Shown here: piece after piece, positions 6,989-13,398 of the stretch
How positions within the stretch are numbered: the stretch's first letter is position 1
How the letters are laid out: every line of letters begins with the position of its first letter
Assembly: GCA_903898725.1 (NCBI GenBank)
Contig: CAIUGQ010000106.1
Coordinates: forward strand, 1-15,704
Reading direction: 5' to 3'
Origin: an uncultured Burkholderiales bacterium
GTDB taxonomy: Bacteria > Pseudomonadota > Gammaproteobacteria > Burkholderiales > Burkholderiaceae_E
DNA: 15,704 nt
Program-made: the position numbers and the translations under genes
The notes under the pieces: model-generated
Database searches by the model: none
What the model saw: the letters and a program-made list of their open reading frames with translations, nothing else
What the model was told of the DNA's origin: nothing

Positions 6989-7623
6989 GCGCCACACCCG
7001 AGGAAGTTGGCCAGCACCCGCAGCCCCGCGCGCGAGCTCTTCTCGGGGTGGAACTGCGTGCCCCAGACGGTGCTGCGGCGCACGGCCGCGGCGAAGCGCA
7101 CGCCGTGCTCGGCGGTGGCGATCACGTCCGCCGGATCGTCGGCGACGAGCGCGTAGCTGTGGACGAAGTAGACGTCGGTGCCCGCGCCGAGCCCGTCGAG
7201 CAGCGGATCGACACCCTCCGGTGTGATGCCGTTCCAGCCGACGTGCGGGGTGCGGAGCCCGCAGCCGAGCGAGCGCAGGTGCCTGACGCGGCCGGGCACC
7301 AGGCCGAGGCCCGGCACCGGCTCGCCGCCGTTCGCATCGGCGCCTTCGTCCGAGCTGTCGGCGAGCAGCTGCATCCCGACGCAGATGCCGAGCAGCGGCC
7401 GGCCGCGACCGAGCACCGCGTCGCGCAGCGCATCGGTCCAGCCGCCCGCATCGAGCAGCCGTCGGCAGTCGGCGAAATGCCCGACGCCCGGCAGCACCAG
7501 GCAGTCCATGCCGTGCACGTCGAGCGCACGGGTCACCGCCACCGGCTCGGCGCGCAGCATCGACACCGCCTCGAGCACCGAGCCGAGGTTGCCCACGCCG
7601 TAGTCGAGCACGCCAACCTTCAT
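6982..7623 (-). CDS. hisH: HisH-like glutaminase subunit of a sugar amidotransferase
   Basis: This 213-aa class I glutamine amidotransferase begins MKVGVLDYGVGNLGSV. It has the oxyanion strand LPGVGHF (44-50), the nucleophile elbow GICVGMQLL with Cys81, and FHPEKS with His192 and Glu194, so the catalytic triad is intact and glutamine hydrolysis is expected. In the histidine pathway HisH feeds ammonia to HisF. Here no other histidine gene is nearby and the gene lies between the PP-loop amidotransferase and a HisF paralogue lacking its first catalytic Asp, so the ammonia probably goes to sugar amidation. ATG 7623 overlaps the amidotransferase stop in ATGA, and the 3' end overlaps hisF by 7 nt. 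Confidence 0.92.
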   Translation of the reverse strand: MKVGVLDYGVGNLGSVLEAVSMLRAEPVAVTRALDVHGMDCLVLPGVGHFADCRRLLDAGGWTDALRDAVLGRGRPLLGICVGMQLLADSSDEGADANGGEPVPGLGLVPGRVRHLRSLGCGLRTPHVGWNGITPEGVDPLLDGLGAGTDVYFVHSYALVADDPADVIATAEHGVRFAAAVRRSTVWGTQFHPEKSSRAGLRVLANFLGCGAC

Positions 7624-8780
7624 CGCGTATCGGGGTTGTCGTCGTTGAGCTTGATCGGCGTGCCGTCACGGTGCTTGAGCACCGCCCCGCTCGCGTCGCG
7701 CCGGAAGATCTTCTTGTTCGTGAAGGTGTCGCACACGCGGATGAACTCGTCGACGCCGAGGTCCAGGGGACGCAGGATGTCCTCCAGGGACTTTCCGAGG
7801 TACGTCCACGGGAAGCGTCCGTCGAGCCGGCGGACCACGTCGAGGCCGTCGCGGCGCGTCAGCCGTCCGCGGCGGATGTGCAGGCAGGCATGGTCGGTGG
7901 CCCGGCCGAAGCCGAACTTGAGGTACTTGAAGTAGTCGTGGATACCGGTGTGGTGGTTGTCGAGGTTCTCGTAGCCCACCATCGAGCCCTCGACGGCCTG
8001 CGGCCAGGACTCGAAGCCGTGGGCCTGCGCGATCAGCGCGTTCGACAGCCCGTCCCAGGGCAGGTAGTGCCCGAGGAAGAGCCCGGTGACGCCGACCCGC
8101 GCGAGCGCATCGTCGTCGGGATAGGTGTAGGGGATCAGGTGGCGGGATTCGATGCCGTCGATCCCGACGAGGTCGGTGACCCGCATGCCGAGCAGGCCGC
8201 CGAACTCCTCCAGCCAGCGCCGGTTCAGCACGTTGTTGTCGGCCGCGGCCGCAGGACCGCCGTACTCGTTCTGCGAGTTCTCGCCCCAGACGATCAGCGG
8301 CACGTCGAACTGGACCGCCGCGCGCACCGGGATCGTAAAGATGCCGACGTGCTCGGGCCACGAGATGTCGCCGACCTGCAGCAGCCCGATCCGGTTGAGC
8401 TTGGCGCGCACCACCGGGTTCGGCGACATCTCGATGTGGTCGACCCCGAGCCGCTTGAGGTTGTCGATGTTGCGCCGCCCGATCGGGGACAGGTCGCAGG
8501 TGGTCGAGGTCACGCACAGCGGGTTCAGCCCGAGCTGCAGCATGCGCACCACCTGGTAGGTGCTGTCCTTGCCGCCGCTGACCGGCACGATGCAGTCCCA
8601 GTGACTGCCGTTGCCGCGACGGTAGCGTTCGAGGACCGTCAGCAGCTCGGTGCGGCGCGCCTCCCAGTCGACGACCTTGCGCCGCTCGTAGCTGCGGCAG
8701 GCGTTGCAGACGCCCTCGTCGTCGAAGAGCAGGTCCGGCTTGGTGTCCGGCATCACGCACCGGCGGCAGTAGGTCAGCAT
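7620..8780 (-). CDS. pseA: N-acetyl sugar amidotransferase (PseA/WbpG-like)
   Basis: This 386-aa protein belongs to the PP-loop ATP pyrophosphatase family. It opens with two Cys pairs (CRRC at 5-8 and CNAC at 25-28) that look like a zinc site. The ATP-binding loop VSGGKDSTY follows at 67-75, then CVTSTTCDLSPIGRRN, VWGENSQNEYGG, the HTGIHDYFKYLKFGF stretch and a C-terminal part rich in TFTNKKIF-type sequence. This layout matches the N-acetyl sugar amidotransferases (WbpG, PseA, WbuX), which activate an N-acetyl group with ATP and convert it to an acetamidino group using ammonia. The PseB/PseC/PseI context suggests a pseudaminic acid product with an acetamidino group, as made by PseA in Campylobacter. 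The ATG overlaps the methyltransferase stop by 7 nt (ATGCTGA). Which nitrogen is modified, and at which stage, is not visible. Confidence 0.93.
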   Translation of the reverse strand: MLTYCRRCVMPDTKPDLLFDDEGVCNACRSYERRKVVDWEARRTELLTVLERYRRGNGSHWDCIVPVSGGKDSTYQVVRMLQLGLNPLCVTSTTCDLSPIGRRNIDNLKRLGVDHIEMSPNPVVRAKLNRIGLLQVGDISWPEHVGIFTIPVRAAVQFDVPLIVWGENSQNEYGGPAAAADNNVLNRRWLEEFGGLLGMRVTDLVGIDGIESRHLIPYTYPDDDALARVGVTGLFLGHYLPWDGLSNALIAQAHGFESWPQAVEGSMVGYENLDNHHTGIHDYFKYLKFGFGRATDHACLHIRRGRLTRRDGLDVVRRLDGRFPWTYLGKSLEDILRPLDLGVDEFIRVCDTFTNKKIFRRDASGAVLKHRDGTPIKLNDDNPDTR

Positions 8781-9448
8781 CGCGGCTCGCCCTCGTCGCC
8801 GGTGCGCTCCAGCAGGAACCAGGTGATGTCGTCCTGGGGGAAGGCCGGGTCACGCCGGTAGGCGAACCCGTAGTCCACCAGCCGCAGCGACGGATGCCGA
8901 TCGAGCAGCTCGCCGGCGAAGTCGCGCTTGAACAGGCGGTCGGCGTGTCCGCGGTACGGCACCGCGACCGGGGTGGGGTTGTAGTACTCGGCGACCAGCA
9001 GGTAGCGGCCGCAGGCGCCGTGCAGCGCGTCGTAGACCGACGGCAGCGCCTCGGGCGCGACGTGGATCAGGACGCCCTTGATCAGCACGAGGTCGAAGCG
9101 CCGGGTGGGCGGGTACTCGATGATCGAGCCGCAATGGACGTTGGCCGGCGGCACCACATCGGCGAGCTGCCGGGCCGCCTCGGCGTTGATCTCGATGGCA
9201 TGCAGGTCGATGCCGGGGTGCAGCAGCTGCAGCGCCTTGAGGTTCATCCCGACGTTGGCGCCGAACTCGATGCAGTCGCGCGGCCGCCCGGCGCGCCGCA
9301 GCGCATTCGCGAAGAACGCCAGGTTCGACGCGAGCAGCGCCGGCCCCTGATTGCGGTCGATGTAGTCGACGCCGAATTCGCCGGCCCAGAAGGCTTCCTG
9401 CCGGGTCGACCAGGTCTGCGCCAGACCGGTCCCGTTGGTGTCGCTCAA
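8774..9448 (-). CDS. Pseudaminic acid biosynthesis-associated methyltransferase
   Basis: This 224-aa protein is a class I SAM-dependent methyltransferase. Motif I is CIEFGANVGMNLKAL (59-73), the acidic residue at the end of strand 2 is in HAIEIN (83-88), and FDLVLIKGVLIHV (118-130) is the motif IV region. The EYYNPTPVAVPYRGHADRLF run (154-173, ending in FKRDF) is typical of the small methylase family found next to pse genes. The probable role is methylation of the Pse precursor, Pse itself or its acetamidino group; the exact acceptor is unknown. The start is TTG 9448: it overlaps the pseF stop in a TTGA tetranucleotide and has AAGGAG 5 nt upstream, and no Met is available nearby. The 3' end overlaps pseA by 7 nt. 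Confidence 0.9.
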   Translation of the reverse strand: MSDTNGTGLAQTWSTRQEAFWAGEFGVDYIDRNQGPALLASNLAFFANALRRAGRPRDCIEFGANVGMNLKALQLLHPGIDLHAIEINAEAARQLADVVPPANVHCGSIIEYPPTRRFDLVLIKGVLIHVAPEALPSVYDALHGACGRYLLVAEYYNPTPVAVPYRGHADRLFKRDFAGELLDRHPSLRLVDYGFAYRRDPAFPQDDITWFLLERTGDEGEPRC

Positions 9449-10143
9449 GATCGCTCCTTGTGGTCGAGGGCCGCGAACATCCGCTCGGCGCGCGCCCAGT
9501 CGTCGGGTGTGTCGATGTCCTGCACGCGCCAGTGGGGCAGCTCGAGCGGCAGCGTCCCCGTCGACAGGATCGGATGCTGCGCGAGCCATGCCGATGCGCG
9601 GCCCCAGTAGAACTGCCCGGCGTCGTGCAGCGCGGGCTCCAGGTCCTGCGAGCGTGTCGCGACCAGGCTCGGATCCAGCATCTCGATCCGCCCGGCCGCA
9701 TTCACCCTGAGCGCGCGCTGGATCGGATAGACGTAGCGGGTCACGGTGGCGACGTAGTCGCAGCCCTCGTGTTCGATCATCGACGCGCCGCGCCGCAGGT
9801 CGTCCTCCTGCACGAAGGGCGCGGTCGCGTACAGGCAGCAGGCATAGACCGGTGCCGCGCCGTCCGCGGCGAGCCGCTCCAGTGCATGCGCGATCACCGG
9901 CACGGTGGGGGTCGTGTCGCCCGACAGCGCCGGTGGCCGCATGAACGGCACGTCGGCGCCGAACGCGCGCGCCGTCTCGGCGATCTCGGGGTCGTCGGTC
10001 GAGACCACCACCCGGTCGAAGCAGCCCGACCCGATCGCCGCGCGGATCGACCAGGCGATCATTGGCCGGCCGGCGAACTCGCGCAGGTTCTTGCGCGGGA
10101 TCCGCTTGCTGCCGCCACGCGCCGGAATCACCGCGACCTTCAT
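9445..10143 (-). CDS. pseF: Pseudaminic acid cytidylyltransferase
   Basis: This 232-aa protein belongs to the CMP-NeuAc/CMP-Kdo synthetase family. The CTP-binding loop IPARGGSKRIPRKN is at 6-19; FAGRPMIAWSI, VVVSTDDPEI and LYATAPF follow. The strand ending QDIDTPDDWARAE near the C terminus supplies the metal-binding acidic residues expected of the family. The enzyme activates pseudaminic acid to CMP-Pse, the donor for transfer. FVQEDDLRRG and YVYPIQRAL fit PseF better than NeuA, and the neighbouring pathway genes settle the substrate. ATG 10143 overlaps the pseC stop by 4 nt (ATGA) with little visible ribosome binding site, so translational coupling is likely. The 3' end overlaps the methyltransferase by 4 nt (TTGA). 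Confidence 0.95.
   Translation of the reverse strand: MKVAVIPARGGSKRIPRKNLREFAGRPMIAWSIRAAIGSGCFDRVVVSTDDPEIAETARAFGADVPFMRPPALSGDTTPTVPVIAHALERLAADGAAPVYACCLYATAPFVQEDDLRRGASMIEHEGCDYVATVTRYVYPIQRALRVNAAGRIEMLDPSLVATRSQDLEPALHDAGQFYWGRASAWLAQHPILSTGTLPLELPHWRVQDIDTPDDWARAERMFAALDHKERS
9454..9459 (-). promoter_or_regulatory. Strong ribosome binding site deciding the TTG start of the methyltransferase
   Basis: AAGGAG on the minus strand lies 5 nt before TTG 9448, inside the last codons of pseF. It is the best Shine-Dalgarno match I noticed in the operon and is the main reason to accept the rare TTG start. Confidence 0.7.
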
Positions 10144-11300
10144 CGGGACACCGCGTCGCGCAGCGCGTCGGCGGCGGCGTCGAGCTGCGCGTCGGTCAGC
10201 GAGGGGTGCAACGGCAGCGTCAGCGCCCGGCTCGCGTAGCGCTCGGCCTGCGGGAAGTCGCCGGGCGCGAAGCCGAGCGCGCGGTAATACGGCTGCAGAT
10301 GCACCGGCGCGTAGTGGACCTGCACGCCGAAGCCCGCGGCCCGCATCGCGTCGTAGGCGCCGCGACGGTCGATGCCGCAGCGCGCCGCGTCGATGCCGAC
10401 CACGTACAGGTGCCAGGAGGAGGTGTCCTGCGGACGGAGCCAGGGGCGCTCGATCGGCAGGCCGGCGAGGCGCTCGTCATAGCGCGCGGCGAGCGCACGG
10501 CGGCGTGCCAGGAACGCGTCGAGCCGGCCGAGCTGGCTCGAGCCGAGGGCGGCCTGCAGGTCGGTCAGCCGATAGTTCCAGCCGAGCGCCTGCTGCTCGT
10601 AGACCCACGGGCCTTCGGGCGGCTCGACCATGTCGGCCGGATCCCGGACCAGGCCGTGCGAGCGCAGCATCGCCATCGTCTTCGCCAGCTCCGGGTCGTC
10701 GGTCAGCGCCATGCCGCCCTCCCCCGTCGTGACGATCTTCACCGGGTGGAAGCTGAACACCACCACGTCCGCGTGCAGGCCTGCGCCGACCGGCACGCCG
10801 CGATGGCTGGCGCCGATCGCATGGGAGGCGTCCTCGATCACCCGCACGCCGTGGCGCCGGGCGAGCGCGGCGATCGCCGTCATGTCCGCGGGCTGGCCGC
10901 ACAGATGCACCGGCACGATCACCTTGGGCAGACGCCCGCGTGCCGCGGCCTCGTCGAGCTTGCGCTCGAGCGCCTCGGGGCACATCGTCCAGGTCCGCGG
11001 ATCGATGTCGACGAAATCGACGTCGGCCCCGCAGTAGCGCGCGCAGTTGGCCGACGCGACGAAGGTGATCGGCGAGGTCCAGAGCAGGTCGCCCGGCCCG
11101 AGACCGAGCGCGGCGCACGCCAGGTGCAGGGCCGCGGTCGCGCTGCTGCACGCCACGGCGTGCGCGGCGCCGACCCGTTCGGCCACCGCGCGCTCGAAGG
11201 CGGGCACGGCCGGCCCCTGGGTCAGGAAGTCCGAGCGGAGCACCGCGACGACCGCCTCGACATCGTCGTCGGCGATCGACTGCCGGCCATAGGGAATCAC
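10140..11300 (-). CDS. pseC: UDP-4-amino-4,6-dideoxy-N-acetyl-beta-L-altrosamine transaminase
   Basis: This 386-aa protein is a DegT/DnrJ/EryC1-type PLP aminotransferase. It has the N-terminal IPYGRQSI typical of PseC, then SSATAALHLACAAL (52-65), SPITFVASANCARYCGAD (76-93), the PLP-ring Asp in EDASHAIGA (156-164) and the Schiff-base lysine in SFHPVKIVTTGEGG (Lys188). WNYRLTDLQAALG and the HLYVV strand follow. It transfers an amino group to C4 of the 4-keto sugar made by PseB, giving the L-altro configuration that separates pseudaminic from legionaminic acid. GTG 11300 overlaps the pseB stop (GTGA) with GGAGG 7 nt upstream, and the IPYG motif begins right at this codon. The 3' end overlaps pseF by 4 nt. 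Confidence 0.96.
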   Translation of the reverse strand: MIPYGRQSIADDDVEAVVAVLRSDFLTQGPAVPAFERAVAERVGAAHAVACSSATAALHLACAALGLGPGDLLWTSPITFVASANCARYCGADVDFVDIDPRTWTMCPEALERKLDEAAARGRLPKVIVPVHLCGQPADMTAIAALARRHGVRVIEDASHAIGASHRGVPVGAGLHADVVVFSFHPVKIVTTGEGGMALTDDPELAKTMAMLRSHGLVRDPADMVEPPEGPWVYEQQALGWNYRLTDLQAALGSSQLGRLDAFLARRRALAARYDERLAGLPIERPWLRPQDTSSWHLYVVGIDAARCGIDRRGAYDAMRAAGFGVQVHYAPVHLQPYYRALGFAPGDFPQAERYASRALTLPLHPSLTDAQLDAAADALRDAVSR

Positions 11301-12301
11301 CGAGCGGCCTCCGCCAGTTCCGGCGCCTTCGCCTCGATCCACGCGCGCAGCGATTCGACGCTCATCCACTGGTCGTTGGCGTCGCTGGAGTAGCTGAACC
11401 CCTCGGGCACCCGCTTGCCCGCGCCGATCCGATGCGGGTCCTCGCTCCAGCCGCGGATCGAAGGCAGGATCGTGTAGTGGTCGGGGTATTCCCAGGTGTA
11501 CATCGCGTCGTCGGCGCTGATCATCTGCTCGTGCAGCTTCTCGCCCGGCCGGATCCCCGTCACCTCGAGCCGCGCGTCGGCGGACACCGCACGCGCGATG
11601 TCGCGGATGCCGATCGAGGGGATCTTCCGGACGTAGGTCTCGCCGCCGGACATGTCGCCGACGGCGTGCCAGACCATCTCGACCGCCTGCTCGAGCGTGA
11701 TCATGAAGCGGGTCATGCGCAGGTCGGTCACCGGCAGCACGCCGGTGTCGCGGATCGACAGGAAGTGCGGGATCACGGAGCCGCGCGAGCCCATCACGTT
11801 GCCGTAGCGGACGACGGAGAACCGCGTGTCGCGGGCCCCGGCGTACGAGTTGCCCGCGATGAAGATCTTGTCGGAGGCGAGCTTGGAGGCGCCGTAGAGG
11901 TTGGTCGGGCTGCTGGCCTTGTCGGTCGAGAGCGCCACGATCCGCCGCACGCCCTTGTCGATGCATGCGTCGACGAGGTTCATCGCCCCCATCACGTTCG
12001 TCTTGACGCACTCGAACGGGTTGTACTCGGCGATCGGCACGATCTTGGTGGCCGCCGCGTGGACGACGACGTCGACCCCGTCGAGCGCCCGGTAGAGCCG
12101 CTCGCGGTCCCGGACGTCCCCGATGAAGAAACGCACGCGCGAATCGTTCTGGAAGCGCTTGGCCATCTGCCACTGCTTCATCTCGTCGCGCGAGAACACG
12201 ATGATCCGCTTCGGATCGTGACGGGCGAGCGTCATCGGAACGAAGGCGTTGCCGAACGAACCGGTGCCGCCGGTCACGAGGATCGTGGAGTTCTTGAGCA
12301 T
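11297..12301 (-). CDS. pseB: UDP-N-acetylglucosamine 4,6-dehydratase (inverting)
   Basis: This 334-aa short-chain dehydrogenase/reductase begins the pathway by 4,6-dehydration and C5 epimerisation of UDP-GlcNAc. It has the NAD(P)-binding GGTGSFGNAF (11-20), FSRDEMKQWQMA (36-47), GDVRD (61-65), HAAATKIVP (81-89) and the catalytic STDKASSPTNLYGASK (125-140), with Asp127, Lys128, Tyr136 and Lys140. TNLYGASKL and FSRDE are typical of PseB/FlaA1-type inverting enzymes. I chose ATG 12301 (GGAAG lies 8 nt upstream); ATG 12316 in frame would add five residues and has no visible site. It is the first gene of the overlapping run and follows an 80-nt gap, so any operon-internal promoter would be just upstream. 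The 3' end overlaps pseC by 4 nt. Confidence 0.96.
   Translation of the reverse strand: MLKNSTILVTGGTGSFGNAFVPMTLARHDPKRIIVFSRDEMKQWQMAKRFQNDSRVRFFIGDVRDRERLYRALDGVDVVVHAAATKIVPIAEYNPFECVKTNVMGAMNLVDACIDKGVRRIVALSTDKASSPTNLYGASKLASDKIFIAGNSYAGARDTRFSVVRYGNVMGSRGSVIPHFLSIRDTGVLPVTDLRMTRFMITLEQAVEMVWHAVGDMSGGETYVRKIPSIGIRDIARAVSADARLEVTGIRPGEKLHEQMISADDAMYTWEYPDHYTILPSIRGWSEDPHRIGAGKRVPEGFSYSSDANDQWMSVESLRAWIEAKAPELAEAAR
11308..11312 (-). promoter_or_regulatory. Ribosome binding site deciding the GTG start of pseC
   Basis: GGAGG on the minus strand lies 7 nt before GTG 11300 and within the last codons of pseB. It supports the GTGA-coupled GTG start. Confidence 0.6.
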
Positions 12302-12381
12302 TCGAGAGGCTTCCATCGTCGTTGCAGCGGCCCGCGGCGGGCGCGCCCGCGACCCGGGCGCATGCCCCGGCGTCGTGCGAC
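12302..12381 (-). other. 80-nt leader of pseB with GC-rich dyads
   Basis: This is the only non-coding stretch between the flippase module and the ten pse-operon genes. It contains a perfect 14-nt palindrome gcgggcgcgcccgc (12337-12350) and a ccggg/cccgg stem with a 7-nt loop near 12354-12370. GGAAG (12314-12310 on the minus strand) serves pseB. I see no convincing -10/-35 pair. It may hold an attenuator, an operator or nothing, and in DNA this GC-rich such dyads can arise by chance. Confidence 0.35.
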
Positions 12382-13398
12382 CTATTCTCCGGTCACGCCC
12401 GAAGCACAGCCGACGGTGGCGGACAGACGCGACCCCTCGTCCGAAGAGTGGCAGCCCGAAACCATCCCCGCAACACGGCCGTCGCGACGGCGCGCCGCCA
12501 GATCGACCACCTCCACGCCGCGCTCGGCGAGCCGACGGGCCAGCCAGGCGAGCACCGTCCGCGAGGCGGCGCCGGGCTCGTGCGGCTCGTCGCCCGGGTA
12601 GGGGGGGTTGAAGCTCAGCACCCAGTCGAGCACCGCCCGCCCCCGGGCGTCGAGCGTCCCGGCGAACCCGTCGCGATGGAAGAAGTGCGGGCCGCGACCG
12701 TCCAGGCCGTGGACGAGGATGCGCGAGGCGCCGAGCCGGTGGGCGATCTGCACCGCCGCCAGCACCGAGGTCGGGCCCTGGACGATCCAGGGCTCGTCGG
12801 GATCGGCCATCCGGTCGACCGCCGGGCGCCAGTAGCGTTCGTCGCGGTCGCGCTCCCCCCCGGGGAAGATCACCTCGCGCAGCAGTGCCATGCGGCCGTC
12901 CGGGTCGAGCGCCGCAGGCGGCGGGCCGTCCGGTTCGACGTTCTTGAGCACCAGCCGGGCGCCCGGGTGCCGGACGGCGACGAGGTCGATCATCGCGCGC
13001 ATCTGCGCGAGGTTCTCCTCGAAGCTCAGTGCGTTCGGGATCGCGCAGCCCCCGGTGGCCGGGAACAGCTCCGTCATGTACAGGTCGATCCGCAGGGGCA
13101 GCAGCGCGCCCGAGTTGATCGCGATGCTGACGTCTCCGGGCGCGATCGCGGCCATCGTGTCGAGCACCGACGCGCCGTTGCCGAGCACGTGCACGGTCCG
13201 GCCCCGGACCGTGCCGTCGGGCAGCAGCGAGCGGGCCGTCACCGACGCCGCGCCGTGGACCCGGCACGCGCGCTCGTGGCGCTGGCGGCGCTCGCGCAGG
13301 ATCGCCGCGGCGGCCAGGGGCCAGACGCCGGGCACGCGGCTCGCGCGCTCCAGCGTCCAGCCCTTCACGCGCTCGATCAGGGTGCTCGGCACCTTCAC
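12382..13398 (-). CDS. Unrecognised protein, candidate glycosyltransferase of the pse locus
   Basis: I do not recognise this 338-aa protein with certainty. The N terminus (about 1-65) is basic, with VKVPSTLIERVKGW and RERRQRHERAC. A nucleotide-binding-like core begins at residue 69 (VHVLGNGASVLDTMAAI, then DVSIAINSG) and a later strand reads GPTSVLAAVQIAHRLGASRI (208-227), then LVHGLDG. The G-N-G-x-S start and the S-V-L-A-A-x-Q-x-A-x-x-L-G helix recall the DUF115/MAF flagellin-modification and GT42 sialyltransferase-like families, which would suit a pseudaminyltransferase. This is pattern resemblance only. The C-terminal tail, about residues 300-338, looks low in structure. GTG 13398 overlaps the flippase stop (GTGA) with GGAG about 9 nt upstream. 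It could instead be a hydrolase or a sugar phosphotransferase. Confidence 0.75.
   Translation of the reverse strand: MKVPSTLIERVKGWTLERASRVPGVWPLAAAAILRERRQRHERACRVHGAASVTARSLLPDGTVRGRTVHVLGNGASVLDTMAAIAPGDVSIAINSGALLPLRIDLYMTELFPATGGCAIPNALSFEENLAQMRAMIDLVAVRHPGARLVLKNVEPDGPPPAALDPDGRMALLREVIFPGGERDRDERYWRPAVDRMADPDEPWIVQGPTSVLAAVQIAHRLGASRILVHGLDGRGPHFFHRDGFAGTLDARGRAVLDWVLSFNPPYPGDEPHEPGAASRTVLAWLARRLAERGVEVVDLAARRRDGRVAGMVSGCHSSDEGSRLSATVGCASGVTGE

Noticed and set aside
6209..7623. A histidine biosynthesis hisH-hisF pair
   Set aside because: No other his gene is adjacent, the HisF copy lacks the canonical first catalytic Asp, and both overlap pse operon genes including a PP-loop sugar amidotransferase.
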